A DNA stretch of 64,000 bases from JAXGPL01 sp040766985 (GTDB lineage Bacteria; Bacillota; Sulfobacillia; JAUYEG01). Position 1 is the stretch's first letter; each line of letters starts with the position of its first letter. The notes under the pieces are model-generated. The model ran no database searches and was not told where the DNA came from. It saw only the letters and a program-made list of their open reading frames with translations. The DNA is taken from assembly GCA_040766985.1 (NCBI GenBank), contig JAXGPL010000004.1, positions 62,001 through 126,000 on the forward strand, read 5' to 3'. The position numbers and the translations under genes were made by a program. Below are positions 25,442-33,605 of this stretch, in pieces.

Positions 25442-26620
25442 CTAGGATGGCGTAACGTGTCCCGTTTCGGGGCCGGCCGGGGAAGGTCCTGGCACCGGCA
25501 GCAATGCGTGCAGAGCCGTCGTCGCCGCTTGAGCCTGATCGCCGGGCACCCACACGCTATACACATCGCCCGCCTGGCAATAGGCCAGCGGGTGTACGCC
25601 GCGACCGGGCAGCGCGCCCCCGTACTCCGACCACGCCTTGGGCGGAGCCTGTCCTTCGTGCACGATGCTCAGCCGCGCTGCGGCACGGCCGCCCTCCGAG
25701 ATCTGCGCGGCACCCCCGCCGGCAACGAAGATTTCCCCGCCCCCGTCCGGAGTCCATTCGTAAAGATTGCCCCGCGCACACCAACGCAGGCGCCCCTGGG
25801 CTACCGCCAACCCCAGAGGGCGGCCTCGTTCCGCGAGACAGGGCCATCCGGTGCCGCCGACGAGGGTGCCACGATCGGCGCCGCCGAGGCCCCTGACGTA
25901 GAGCGGAATGTCCGGCCGGCACCCCGCGATGCGGACGGCCTTGGGGTGGATGACCCTGGCGCCGAGTGCGGCCAGGCGCTCGCACGCCTGATAGCCCAGA
26001 CGCGGGATGGTCCGCGCCTCCGGCACCAGCCGCGGGTCGGCAGTCATTATGCCGGGGGTGTCGGTGTAGATCGCGATGAGCCGGGCATCCAGGGCGACAC
26101 CGAGTACCGCGGCGCTGGTGTCGCTCCCGCCCCTGCCCAAGGTGGTCACATCCCCTTGCGCCGTGCAGCCCTGGCTCCCTGCGACGACCGGTACCTCAGC
26201 GCGCCTTACCATGTCCAGCAGCGACTGCGCCCGGACCTCGGCAACTTCGGCGCCGGCCATGCAAGCCTCCCCCTTGGACCCAGGGGTGGTCAGTATCCCG
26301 GCCTGGCGGCCGTTCAGGCAAGTGGCCGGGACTCCGCGGGCCCGCAGGTGGGCTGCGACGACTGCGGCTGATAGAAGCTCACCGCACACGAACGCCGTAG
26401 CCAGTTCACGGGAGGCCGCCCCGGGGCACTCCGCCCGGACCATCTCCAGCAGTGTGTCGGTCGCGTAGGGCGCTCCTGCCCTGCCCATCGCCGAGACGAC
26501 GGCGACGACGCTCCAACCGGCCGTACGCGCCGCGATAATGCGGTCCCCGGCGAGCCTGCGCGAAGCAGGGCTCTCCAGGCAGGTCCCTCCGAACTTCAAG
26601 ACTGCAATGCGGCCGGTCAT
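25442..26620 (-). CDS. Aspartate kinase, divergent C-terminus
   Basis: 392-residue aspartokinase making aspartyl phosphate, first step to aspartate semialdehyde. Kinase motifs are intact: VLKFGGTCLES at the start, TTLGRGGSDTSA near residue 165, and IYTDTPGIMTADPR near 185. Usual aspartokinases end with two ACT domains that bind Lys or Thr; here the 140 residues after about 250 (GNLYEWTPDGGGEIFVAGG, then WSEYGGALPGRGVHPLAYC) do not show ACT motifs. It may therefore escape feedback control and serve homocysteine synthesis, being under the SAM riboswitch. Its ATG overlaps the metF stop. No aspartate semialdehyde dehydrogenase gene is in the window. Confidence 0.85.
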   Translation of the reverse strand: MTGRIAVLKFGGTCLESPASRRLAGDRIIAARTAGWSVVAVVSAMGRAGAPYATDTLLEMVRAECPGAASRELATAFVCGELLSAAVVAAHLRARGVPATCLNGRQAGILTTPGSKGEACMAGAEVAEVRAQSLLDMVRRAEVPVVAGSQGCTAQGDVTTLGRGGSDTSAAVLGVALDARLIAIYTDTPGIMTADPRLVPEARTIPRLGYQACERLAALGARVIHPKAVRIAGCRPDIPLYVRGLGGADRGTLVGGTGWPCLAERGRPLGLAVAQGRLRWCARGNLYEWTPDGGGEIFVAGGGAAQISEGGRAAARLSIVHEGQAPPKAWSEYGGALPGRGVHPLAYCQAGDVYSVWVPGDQAQAATTALHALLPVPGPSPAGPETGHVTPS

Positions 26621-27504
26621 TCGACTGCGGCCAGCTCCCGGCCCGCTTCCCGCAGTCCGGCCACGACCGACGCCACCGCAAGCGCAGCCTCAGGGCTGCC
26701 CATCGGCATCACGTGAACGCCCTGTGCGAGGCCCGGCAGTTCACGGACCAGTCTGCAGATCAGCCGGATGGCCTCCGCCTGGCCTCCGTTAATCACGGAC
26801 CGCTCAAACCACGCCGGAACGGCCACGCCCGGGATCTTCGCGAGGACGTTGACCATTTGCTCTGCGCTGCGCGGTATCAGCACGCCGGCGATCAGCGGGA
26901 TTCCGGCGGGCCGCAGGCGCTCCGCCAGGCGCGAGAAGGTTTCGATGTCGTAGACCGGCTGGGTCTGGACGAAGTTCGCGCCGAGATCCACCTTGGCCAA
27001 GACACGGTCGGCCTCGCGGTCCAGATCCCCGGCGTTAGGGTTGGCACCGACGCCGATGAAGAAACCCGTCGGCGCGTTGAGCTTCCGGCCGCTGACGTCG
27101 CGTTTTTCGTTGAGCGCGCACGCGATCCGGACCAGGCCCAGCGAGTCAACTTCGTACACTCCGCGCGCGTTGGGGGGCGGGTCGCCGCTGAGGGCGAGGA
27201 TGTTACGGACGCCCAGCGCTGCCGCCCCGAGCAACTCGGACTGGAGGCCGATGACGTTGCGGTCGCGGCAGGTCAGATGGAAGACGGTTTCCATGCCGAG
27301 GCGCTCGCCGATCATGTGCGCCAGGGCGATTGGGCTCATCCGCATATTCGCCCGCGGCGAATCGGTGACGTTTAGGGCGTCGATGTAGTCGCGGAGCGCC
27401 GCTGCCTTTTCCATCACGCCGGCTACGTCCGTCCCGCGAGGCGGGTCGAACTCGGCTGTCACAACAAAGCGGCCGTCCTGCAGGTGTTCAGCGAGCCGGC
27501 TCAT
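26617..27504 (-). CDS. metF: 5,10-methylenetetrahydrofolate reductase
   Basis: TIM-barrel flavoprotein of about 295 residues reducing methylene-THF to methyl-THF, the methyl donor for MetH. Seen: VVTAEFDPPRGTD near the start, ALNVTDSPRANMRMSP, HLTCRDRN near residue 85, LALSGDPP near 113, and GANFVQTQPVYD near 180, all MetF signatures. ATG 27504 has GGAGGAACAGGC upstream; a start 30 bases earlier lacks one. It overlaps the UPF0280 stop by 17 bases and the aspartokinase start, so translation is coupled. Confidence 0.92.
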   Translation of the reverse strand: MSRLAEHLQDGRFVVTAEFDPPRGTDVAGVMEKAAALRDYIDALNVTDSPRANMRMSPIALAHMIGERLGMETVFHLTCRDRNVIGLQSELLGAAALGVRNILALSGDPPPNARGVYEVDSLGLVRIACALNEKRDVSGRKLNAPTGFFIGVGANPNAGDLDREADRVLAKVDLGANFVQTQPVYDIETFSRLAERLRPAGIPLIAGVLIPRSAEQMVNVLAKIPGVAVPAWFERSVINGGQAEAIRLICRLVRELPGLAQGVHVMPMGSPEAALAVASVVAGLREAGRELAAVE

Positions 27505-28282
27505 GCCTGTTCCTCCCCTTCCTATTGACGACATTGGGGTGAGTGCCCCCGGTTTCCACGAGCCTGATGGCGCCCCAAGCGCCGAGGCGCTCGCCAGCGA
27601 TCAGCACGCACCCGCGAAGGCCCGGAATGGATGCGGCAAGGTCAAGCGCCGCCGGGATGTCCGCGGGGGAACGGACAAGATTGCCGAGGGCGGTCGCCGC
27701 GGCGTCGGCGAGAGCGGCATCGCGGGCAATCGCGACCGCGGCGTCGGCTCGCCCAAAGCTCAGAGAGTGGCCCAGTTTGCCGGATGAGGTCGAGACACCC
27801 GCCGGCGAATCGGCCGCGGTGATTTCAATGGCCGTGCGCCAGCTGTAAGGCGAATCCCCGGCCCAAATCGCGACGAGGCGCGGCGACCTGGTCGCAAGGA
27901 AGATGTCGCCTCCGTTCTCGACAATCACCTCGTCGCTGACCGCTAGCAGGTCACGCCCGACCGCCTGCGCGATGGCACCGGCAACGGCGGCCATTGGCCC
28001 GACTCCAGCGGCCTCGCCCGCCGCGATCATCGCCGCTACCACCGGCGGCGCACCGGGGAGGGGCAACAGGGGCTTAAGCGCCCGCAGGAAGCCCGGGTCG
28101 CGGTCGATGTAGGCTTCGAGCTGGCTCCGGTGAACCATGAGCCGCCCTCTGGCGACATTGCTCACGTCGCGCCGCGCAAACACGATGAGGTCGGACTCGC
28201 GGATCCTGACCCTGCACCCGATCAGGCGGCGGGGTGACATGTGGTTGCGGTAGAAGCGCGGTTCGGCCTCAGAAACGCCCAT
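27488..28282 (-). CDS. UPF0280/COG2122 ApbE-like protein of homocysteine biosynthesis
   Basis: About 264 residues, UPF0280 (COG2122). Recognisable stretches are EPRFYRNH at the start, FARRDVSNVARGRLMVHRSQLE, PMAAVAGAIAQAVGR, VIVENGGDIFLAT, and TSSGKLGHSLSFGRADA, the family's core. In methanogens and other anaerobes COG2122 acts with COG1900 and a ferredoxin to make homocysteine from aspartate semialdehyde and sulfide; exactly that trio is adjacent here. ATG 28282 chosen because the conserved sequence starts there. Overlaps the ferredoxin frame by 14 bases. Function is from family knowledge plus context. Confidence 0.87.
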   Translation of the reverse strand: MGVSEAEPRFYRNHMSPRRLIGCRVRIRESDLIVFARRDVSNVARGRLMVHRSQLEAYIDRDPGFLRALKPLLPLPGAPPVVAAMIAAGEAAGVGPMAAVAGAIAQAVGRDLLAVSDEVIVENGGDIFLATRSPRLVAIWAGDSPYSWRTAIEITAADSPAGVSTSSGKLGHSLSFGRADAAVAIARDAALADAAATALGNLVRSPADIPAALDLAASIPGLRGCVLIAGERLGAWGAIRLVETGGTHPNVVNRKGRNRHEPAR

Positions 28283-28550
28283 TGCCGATCGCCTCCACCG
28301 GGCACGCCTCAAGACAGCGGCCGCAACCGTTGCAGCGCTCGCGTGCGAGTTCGAGCTCCCAGGTTCGCTCGTTCATGCTCAAAGCTCCGCCCCCGCACAC
28401 TCCCGTACAGAGCCCACAGTCCACGCAGAGCGCAAAGTCGACCGTAATCCCGGCTCCGCTCCCTTGCGGCGCCTGGCGGGTGAAGCGACGGGCGAACCGG
28501 CGGAACACGCGCGTCCGCCCGCGCCGGGCTAAGGCGTAAGCGGACCTCAT
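28269..28550 (-). CDS. Two-[4Fe-4S] ferredoxin of the homocysteine operon
   Basis: 93 residues with a basic N-terminus (RRGRTRVFRRFARRFTR) and two cluster motifs, CVDCGLCTGVC and CNGCGRCLEACP. ATG 28550 has GGGAGG upstream and overlaps the DUF39 stop as ATGA. COG1900 partners often carry or neighbour such a ferredoxin, which would bring electrons or sulfur-handling clusters to homocysteine formation. Confidence 0.88.
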   Translation of the reverse strand: MRSAYALARRGRTRVFRRFARRFTRQAPQGSGAGITVDFALCVDCGLCTGVCGGGALSMNERTWELELARERCNGCGRCLEACPVEAIGNGRF

Positions 28551-29740
28551 GAGGCTCCCTCCCTGCGTTGCCGCGCAGGCGCGGTGTCGTCGGCCGTGAG
28601 TTCTTTGACGGCGCGCTCGGACGGCAGAACCTCCACCGGCCTCGTCAGCGAAAAGGCCCCCGAGTTCAGCCAATCGCGCAGGATCGAGGCGATTTCGCGC
28701 GCCCTGTTAAGACTCGAGATCGGGGCGCTGCGAACCTTCCGGCCCTGCAGGACGACGGCTCCGGAACGGAGTTCGCTGTAACTGACGCGGCCCAGGCTGG
28801 GGCGCGAGCGCGCCGGTACGGAGTAGTCGTAGACCTCTGTGAAGATGCGGTCGTTGGAGACGGTGACGTATTCCAGCATCTCCTCGTCAAGCACCGGTAC
28901 CGGGACTCCGACGCCGACGAACAGCGTCGTTCCATACCCTCGGAAATGGGCTGCCCGCAGAAAGCGGCTCGACATCCCCCGCAAGTCGCCGACCAGGGCC
29001 AGAGCGCCCGCGCCGCCGATGGGCACGCCGTCCAGGGTGCGCTTCTGGCAGGGGTTGTGCTGGGTGCCCTCCCACGCCACGTAGCCGACCCCACCGCCGA
29101 GGAAGACCCGGGTGCCGATGCCGATGGTGCGGTAGTAGGGGTCGTTGAGCAGCGGGCTCAGTTCCCCCGCGCTGCTGTAGGTGACGTTGCCAAGACCTGG
29201 TTCGAGGGTGCCCATGTAGGTATGCAGAACGCGGGCCGAAGTATTTGCCGCCGCCGGGTAGTTTTGGTAGCAGTTGCGGGGGTTGAAGAGGTAGGCCTGG
29301 TTCAGGTCGTCCAGGCGCACCTCGGCATGCACCTCGCGCTGGGGATAGCAGTCCGTCCCCGGTGATAGCGCCGCAAGATGAACGGCCTTGCCGTCAACCA
29401 GGTCCTGAATCACGTGAGCGCCACCATAGGCCGGTCCGCGGTCCAGCGACGGCTCCGTGGCGCCGACGTAGCAGTCTACCGCCGCGATACCGGCGTATGC
29501 GGGGACGTTATTGAGGAGCACGTGCGACATTCGAATCGGCGGGTCACTGTGTCCGAAGTTGAGGAAGGCGCCGCTGGAACACATGGGCGAGAAGGTGGCG
29601 GTTGTGACGACATCCACCTTGCGCGCGGCCTGGCGCACCCCAATATCCCTGGCGATGTCGACGATCTCCTCAGCGGTGACGACCACGGCCGTGCCGGTCT
29701 TGAGCCTTGCGTTGATTTCCTCGTAGGTCCGGCAGAACAT
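28547..29740 (-). CDS. DUF39/COG1900 homocysteine biosynthesis protein
   Basis: 397-residue DUF39 protein. Seen are the conserved FSPMCSSGAFLNFGHSDPP near residue 50, AAVDCYVGATEPS near 88, LFNPRNCYQNY near 150, GLGNVTYSSAGELSPLLNDP, and GGGVGYVAWEGTQHNP. The conserved cysteines are the proposed thiol carriers. In methanogens, genetic work ties COG1900 and COG2122 to conversion of aspartate semialdehyde and sulfide to homocysteine, replacing MetB/C/Y. ATG 29740 has AAAGGAGGAG upstream. It is the first gene behind a SAM-I riboswitch, so it should be shut off when methionine/SAM is plentiful. Confidence 0.92.
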   Translation of the reverse strand: MFCRTYEEINARLKTGTAVVVTAEEIVDIARDIGVRQAARKVDVVTTATFSPMCSSGAFLNFGHSDPPIRMSHVLLNNVPAYAGIAAVDCYVGATEPSLDRGPAYGGAHVIQDLVDGKAVHLAALSPGTDCYPQREVHAEVRLDDLNQAYLFNPRNCYQNYPAAANTSARVLHTYMGTLEPGLGNVTYSSAGELSPLLNDPYYRTIGIGTRVFLGGGVGYVAWEGTQHNPCQKRTLDGVPIGGAGALALVGDLRGMSSRFLRAAHFRGYGTTLFVGVGVPVPVLDEEMLEYVTVSNDRIFTEVYDYSVPARSRPSLGRVSYSELRSGAVVLQGRKVRSAPISSLNRAREIASILRDWLNSGAFSLTRPVEVLPSERAVKELTADDTAPARQRREGAS

Positions 29741-29788
29741 CGGTACTCCTCCTTTGTCCGCCGACAGCCCCGCCAGACCTGGCTAAAC

Positions 29789-29818
29789 AAAAAACCCCTT
29801 CCTGGCAAGGGAAGAGGT
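29789..29818 (-). terminator. SAM riboswitch expression-platform terminator
   Basis: On the minus strand the sequence CCTCTTCC, loop, GGAAGGGG forms an 8-bp stem followed by a run of six T. It lies directly after the aptamer and before the DUF39 start, so SAM binding should permit this stem and stop transcription. Confidence 0.88.
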
Positions 29819-29821
29819 CTA

Positions 29822-29929
29822 CTCTTATCTGCCAGGGGCGATCGGCCTCTGCTGGAATTGGCACCTTCGGCATTGCTGCCGGGTTGCCGGGCTTCATCGG
29901 GCCAGTCCCTCCGCCGCTCTGGATAAGAA
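29822..29929 (-). promoter_or_regulatory. SAM-I (S-box) riboswitch aptamer upstream of the homocysteine operon
   Basis: Minus strand shows the S-box consensus in order: TTCTTATCCAGAG, GGAGGGACTGGCCC, GATGAAGCCCGGCAACC, GGTGCCAATTCCAGCAGA and the closing AGATAAGAG, which pairs with the opening P1 strand. A terminator follows immediately. Controls DUF39, ferredoxin, UPF0280, metF, aspartokinase and probably alr-phzF. Confidence 0.96.
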
Positions 29930-29951
29930 AAGCGATATTCAGTTGACTGAG

Positions 29952-29981
29952 ACTATATCGCACCCCTCCGGGGCGCGTCAA
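29952..29981 (-). promoter_or_regulatory. Sigma-A-type promoter of the homocysteine operon
   Basis: TTGACG at 29981-29976 and TATAGT at 29957-29952, spacer 18 bp, placing the transcript start just before the SAM aptamer. Confidence 0.85.
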
Positions 29982-30036
29982 CCGCTGGATCGGGGCTGAT
30001 GGAGGCCCGGCGGCAGTGCCCGGTTACGCCCGTAAT

Positions 30037-32472
30037 CTACAGGCGGCCCTTCCGCACGGCCGCCAGTTCGCTGATCCTGCGGACGCCGCCCACCGCGTCG
30101 GCCGCATATGCCGCCCCGATTGAATCGGCGTAATCCTCCGTGACCACTGCCCCGCCGACGATCACCGGGATGGTTGACCCCACCTCACGGAGCAGATCAG
30201 TCACTTTGCCCATCTCCGGCATTGTCGTGGTCATCAGGGCGCTTAGCCCGACGACGTCAACGCCCCCTGCGGCGGCACGGCGGGCGATGTGCTCGGCGGG
30301 GACGTCGCGACCGAGATCGAGCACCTCGAAGCCGTGGCTCCGGAGAAGCAGCGCGAGAATGTTCTTGCCGATGTCGTGCATGTCTCCGCGGACCGTCGCC
30401 AGCAGCACAGTACCCCGACCTTCGCCGCCTTCCTCCGCCAGCAGGCGGCCTTCGAGCGCAGCAAAGACGACTTGGGCCGCTTCCGCTGCCATCAGCAATT
30501 GCGGCAGGAATGCCCGGTGCGCCTCGTAGTCGCGGCCGATTTCCTCAAGCGCCGGAACGACCAGCCGGTTGACGACGTCGATCGCCGGCCATCCGCCTGC
30601 TACCACAAGCTCCGCGAAGCGTCGCGCCGCGATGCGGTCACCCGTTTGGACGGCATGGCTCAGTGCGATCGGCGGCTCCAGGGGGGCTTGTGTGTCCTCG
30701 CCTGCCGGTCCTCGTTGGGCCCCGGCCCGAGTCGCCCCCACGAACCGGAGCGCCCCCACATCTCTTCCCGTCAAGACGTCTCCGGCCCGGACGGCCGCGA
30801 TCACCGCCGGTAGCGGGTTGACGATTGCCAGGTCGAGCCCGTTTGCCTGGGCCATGGCCAAGAACGCGGTGTTCAACTCCTCGCGTCTGGGCAGGCCGTG
30901 CGACACGTTGCTGACCCCGAGAACCGTGGCCACCCCAAACCTTTCCTTTACGTCACGGATCGTCGCCAGCGTTTCCAGCCCGGGCGTTCCGCGCATACCC
31001 GCCGTAAGGGTGAGCCCATCGATGTAAAGGTCGGCGAGGGGCAGTCCGGCGGCCCTGGCCGCTGTTACGAGCCTTTCGACGGGCAGGAGGCGCTCCGCCG
31101 CCCACTCCGGTACGCCGCCCTCGTCGAGCGGAAGGCCGATTACGGCCGCGCCGTAGCGGACAGCGAGGCCGAAGACGGCTTCCATGACCCCTGGCTCGGC
31201 TGTCGTCGAGTTGATCAGCGGCTTGCCACGGATGACCTGCAGAGCAGCCTCCATCGCCGCAAGGTCGCGCGTATCGACCGAAAGGGGAACAGAACACGCG
31301 TGCTGGACTGCCTGTACCGCCCCGACCATCAGCTGTTCCTCGGAAACCCCCGCTACGCGGTACCCAACGTTGACGTCCACGAGGTCTGCCCCGGCCTCTT
31401 CCTGGGCACGTGCCTCGGCGGCGAGCATCCCCCAGTCGCCCGCGCGAAGTGCCTGCTGTAGGTCGGGACGGCGGGATGGGTTGATCCGCTCGCCGATGAC
31501 CCGCGTCGGTTGCCCGCGCCCCACGGCAACCGTGCAGCTAGCGCTCGCGAGAATGCCCACATCTGGAGGGGGCGCCGGGGCAAGCGGAGTCAAACCACGC
31601 AGGCGGCCGGCGATGTGGCGCAGGTGTTCCGGGGTCGAGCCGCAGCAGCCGCCGATCACGCAGGCACCGCTGGCAACGAACTCGCCCGCCCAGCGCGCGA
31701 ACTCTTCCGGGCCGAGGCGGTACTCGGTCTCGCCTCCGGCTCCTTTCGGCAGCCCGGCATTGGGCTTTACGATCAACGGCCGGTCGCTGACTTCATGCAT
31801 TAGGCGGATGATTTCCGCCGCGTCCTCCGGCCCGGTCCCGCAGTTGGTGCCGATCACGTCGGCTCCGGCCGCGGCTAGAATGGCGGCGGCGGTGGCCGGG
31901 TCGGTGCCCGTCAGAGTCCTCAGACCGCGGTCGAAGGTCTCGGAAACCATCACCGGAAGGTCCGGCGCGGCCGTCCGCGCCGCAATCAATGCCAGCTTGG
32001 CCTCGAGAACGTCGGTCATGGTCTCGATGTTCAGCAGATCGACGCCCGCGGCGGCCAAAGCCTCGGCCTGCTCCAGGAAAGCCGCATAGGCATCCGCCGC
32101 CGGCAGTTCGCCGAACGGCTCGAGAAGGGTGCCGGTCGGACCGATACAGCCTGCCACGAACGTGCCCGTGCCAGCTGCCGCGGCGCGGGCGGCCTGGACG
32201 CCAGCATGGGCGACTGCCGCCACGCAAGGGTCCATGCCGAACAGGCCGAGCTTGATACGGTTGCCCCCGAAGGTGTTGGTCTGAATGATCTGCGCCCCGG
32301 CGTCCACATAGCGGCGGTGAACCGCTTCGACGGAGTCACGTCCGTGCAGGTTGAGCCACTCGGGGCACTGGCCGCCAAGGCCTGCCTCGCGCAGCAAGAG
32401 GGTGCCCACCGCGCCGTCGAAGACCAGAATCTCACGGGCCAGAAGGTTGCGAAAAGCAGCACGCTCCAACAT
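30037..32472 (-). CDS. metH: Cobalamin-dependent methionine synthase, lacking activation domain
   Basis: 811 residues. The homocysteine-binding zinc domain (about 1-290) has FDGAVGTLLL, NTFGGNRIKL, VIGTNCGTGPED and the Cys pair GGCCGSTPEH. The methyl-THF domain (about 315-580) has RVIGERINPSRRPD and DLVDVNVGYR. The cobalamin cap and Rossmann domain (about 610-800) have the B12 motif GDMHDIGKN and GLSALMTTTMPEM. E. coli MetH is about 1230 residues because it also holds the reactivation domain; here that function is a separate upstream protein. ATG 32472 has GGAG six bases before and follows the activation gene by 5 bp. It transfers methyl from MetF-made methyl-THF to homocysteine. Confidence 0.94.
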   Translation of the reverse strand: MLERAAFRNLLAREILVFDGAVGTLLLREAGLGGQCPEWLNLHGRDSVEAVHRRYVDAGAQIIQTNTFGGNRIKLGLFGMDPCVAAVAHAGVQAARAAAAGTGTFVAGCIGPTGTLLEPFGELPAADAYAAFLEQAEALAAAGVDLLNIETMTDVLEAKLALIAARTAAPDLPVMVSETFDRGLRTLTGTDPATAAAILAAAGADVIGTNCGTGPEDAAEIIRLMHEVSDRPLIVKPNAGLPKGAGGETEYRLGPEEFARWAGEFVASGACVIGGCCGSTPEHLRHIAGRLRGLTPLAPAPPPDVGILASASCTVAVGRGQPTRVIGERINPSRRPDLQQALRAGDWGMLAAEARAQEEAGADLVDVNVGYRVAGVSEEQLMVGAVQAVQHACSVPLSVDTRDLAAMEAALQVIRGKPLINSTTAEPGVMEAVFGLAVRYGAAVIGLPLDEGGVPEWAAERLLPVERLVTAARAAGLPLADLYIDGLTLTAGMRGTPGLETLATIRDVKERFGVATVLGVSNVSHGLPRREELNTAFLAMAQANGLDLAIVNPLPAVIAAVRAGDVLTGRDVGALRFVGATRAGAQRGPAGEDTQAPLEPPIALSHAVQTGDRIAARRFAELVVAGGWPAIDVVNRLVVPALEEIGRDYEAHRAFLPQLLMAAEAAQVVFAALEGRLLAEEGGEGRGTVLLATVRGDMHDIGKNILALLLRSHGFEVLDLGRDVPAEHIARRAAAGGVDVVGLSALMTTTMPEMGKVTDLLREVGSTIPVIVGGAVVTEDYADSIGAAYAADAVGGVRRISELAAVRKGRL

Positions 32473-32477
32473 TCCGT

Positions 32478-33179
32478 TCACTCCTTTGGGCCCGGGCGCC
32501 GGTAACGGCACGAGCAAGATCCACAGGAGTCGCAGGCCGCGGGCAAATCATGCGTGGCCGGCGCCGAGGTTTCCGGCACCCAGCCAAGGATCGCTGTAAT
32601 CGACTTCATCGGGCGAAGCATCATGCTCGAACTGACCGTGATGCCGATCGCCGCCGCACCGGAGGCGTCGATCAGGGCCGGTTGGAGGTCCAGGCCGAGG
32701 TCGCCGTAGCCGGGGCTGAACCTGCGCGTCAGCCGGTACCCCGTGGCTGCCGCATCGCCAGCCAGGCGGTCGCACAAGTCGTTGGCCGCCTGCTCCACGG
32801 CGTCAGAGCCTAGCGCGTCGAGGGCCGCCGCCTCGGCCATCCGGCCGGCGGCGCTAAGGGCGGAGGTTTCCAGGTCCAGAGCGGCCCCTGCCGTGACAGC
32901 CATGATGGTCACGCGCTCAGCCTGACAGAGCAGGCGCGCGAGAGATCCGGAGCGGACGGCGAAGGCTCCCGCGACGGCGACACCGCCGGGGGAGGGAGCG
33001 GCTTCGAATGTGGCGTAGCTCGCGAGCGGTTGAACATGCAGTTCTGCCCACGCCCTGGCGTCCGCGAGGAGCCGGGCCATCCGCGAATCGGCGTGCGCTG
33101 CAGAGGCGCCTTCGGGAACGCCAAGGTACCGCAGCACTTCGCGATCGATGATGCGCAAGGGCAACCGGGCCGTGGGCAA
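32478..33179 (-). CDS. MetH activation-domain-like protein with Cys-rich tail
   Basis: About 233 residues matching the vitamin B12-dependent methionine synthase activation domain: IDREVLRYLGVP near the start, and TRRFSPGYGDLGLDLQ near 175, the RxSPGYxD SAM-binding motif, followed by SSMMLRPMKSI. The C-terminus carries CDSCGSCSCRYR, a short cysteine cluster that could bind iron or zinc. TTG 33179 is preferred because AGGAG lies eight bases upstream; the ATG at 33257 would fall inside the riboswitch terminator stem. It probably re-methylates oxidised cob(II)alamin of the adjacent MetH with SAM. Confidence 0.85.
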   Translation of the reverse strand: MPTARLPLRIIDREVLRYLGVPEGASAAHADSRMARLLADARAWAELHVQPLASYATFEAAPSPGGVAVAGAFAVRSGSLARLLCQAERVTIMAVTAGAALDLETSALSAAGRMAEAAALDALGSDAVEQAANDLCDRLAGDAAATGYRLTRRFSPGYGDLGLDLQPALIDASGAAAIGITVSSSMMLRPMKSITAILGWVPETSAPATHDLPAACDSCGSCSCRYRRPGPKE

Positions 33180-33220
33180 ACGCTCATCTCCTGAAAAAGC
33201 AACATTCAAAGCAGTGACCG

Positions 33221-33251
33221 AAAACGCCTCTCCCCGGACAGGAAGAGGCGT
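33221..33251 (-). terminator. SAM riboswitch expression-platform terminator (metH unit)
   Basis: Minus strand ACGCCTCT at 33251-33244 and AGAGGCGT at 33231-33224 form an 8-bp stem with a 12-nt loop, ending in TTTTC. It sits between the aptamer and the TTG start of the activation gene. Confidence 0.85.
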
Positions 33252-33264
33252 CATCACGCTGCTT

Positions 33265-33371
33265 CTCTTATCTGCCAGGGGCGTGGGCCTCTGCTGGAGT
33301 TGGCACCTGGGCCGGTGAGGCCGGGTTGCCGGGCTTCATCGGGCCAGTCCCTCCGCCACTCTGGATAAGAA
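33265..33371 (-). promoter_or_regulatory. SAM-I (S-box) riboswitch aptamer upstream of the metH unit
   Basis: Minus strand carries TTCTTATCCAGAG, GGAGGGACTGGCCC, GATGAAGCCCGGCAACC, GGTGCCAACTCCAGCAGA and AGATAAGAG in order. It is nearly identical in the core to the second S-box at 29.9 kb, differing mainly in the P3/P4 arm. Confidence 0.96.
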
Positions 33372-33396
33372 CAACCGCTATGCGCTTATGGCCGCC

Positions 33397-33425
33397 ATTA
33401 TATGGTGCCCCGCCTGGGCAGTCAA
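33397..33425 (-). promoter_or_regulatory. Sigma-A promoter of the metH unit
   Basis: TTGACT at 33425-33420 and a perfect TATAAT at 33402-33397 with a 17-bp spacer, just upstream of the SAM aptamer. Confidence 0.9.
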
Positions 33426-33430
33426 CCTGC

Positions 33431-33605
33431 CGGCGCTCGGTGTTGCTGACGCTCAGCGATAGTGTCGGCGCTCGGTGTTGCTGACCCTCAGCGATAGTGT
33501 CGGCGCTCGGTGTTGCTGACGCTCAGCGATAGTGTCGGCGCTCGGTGTTGCTGACGCTCAGCGATAGTGTCGGCGTCCGGCGATGCCAGCGCTCAGCGAC
33601 GCCCG
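33431..33605. repeat. 35-bp tandem repeat array (4 full copies plus a degenerate one)
   Basis: Units start at 33431, 33466, 33501 and 33536, each beginning CGGCGCTCGGTGTTGCTGAC and ending with the small hairpin GCTGACGCTCAGC and GATAGTGT; copies differ by one base. A fifth degenerate copy begins at 33571. There is no unique spacer between copies, so this is not CRISPR. It lies just outside the metH promoter. Confidence 0.93.

Noticed and set aside
33431..33605. Possible CRISPR array
   Set aside because: The 35-bp copies are directly contiguous with no unique spacers, and no cas gene is near.
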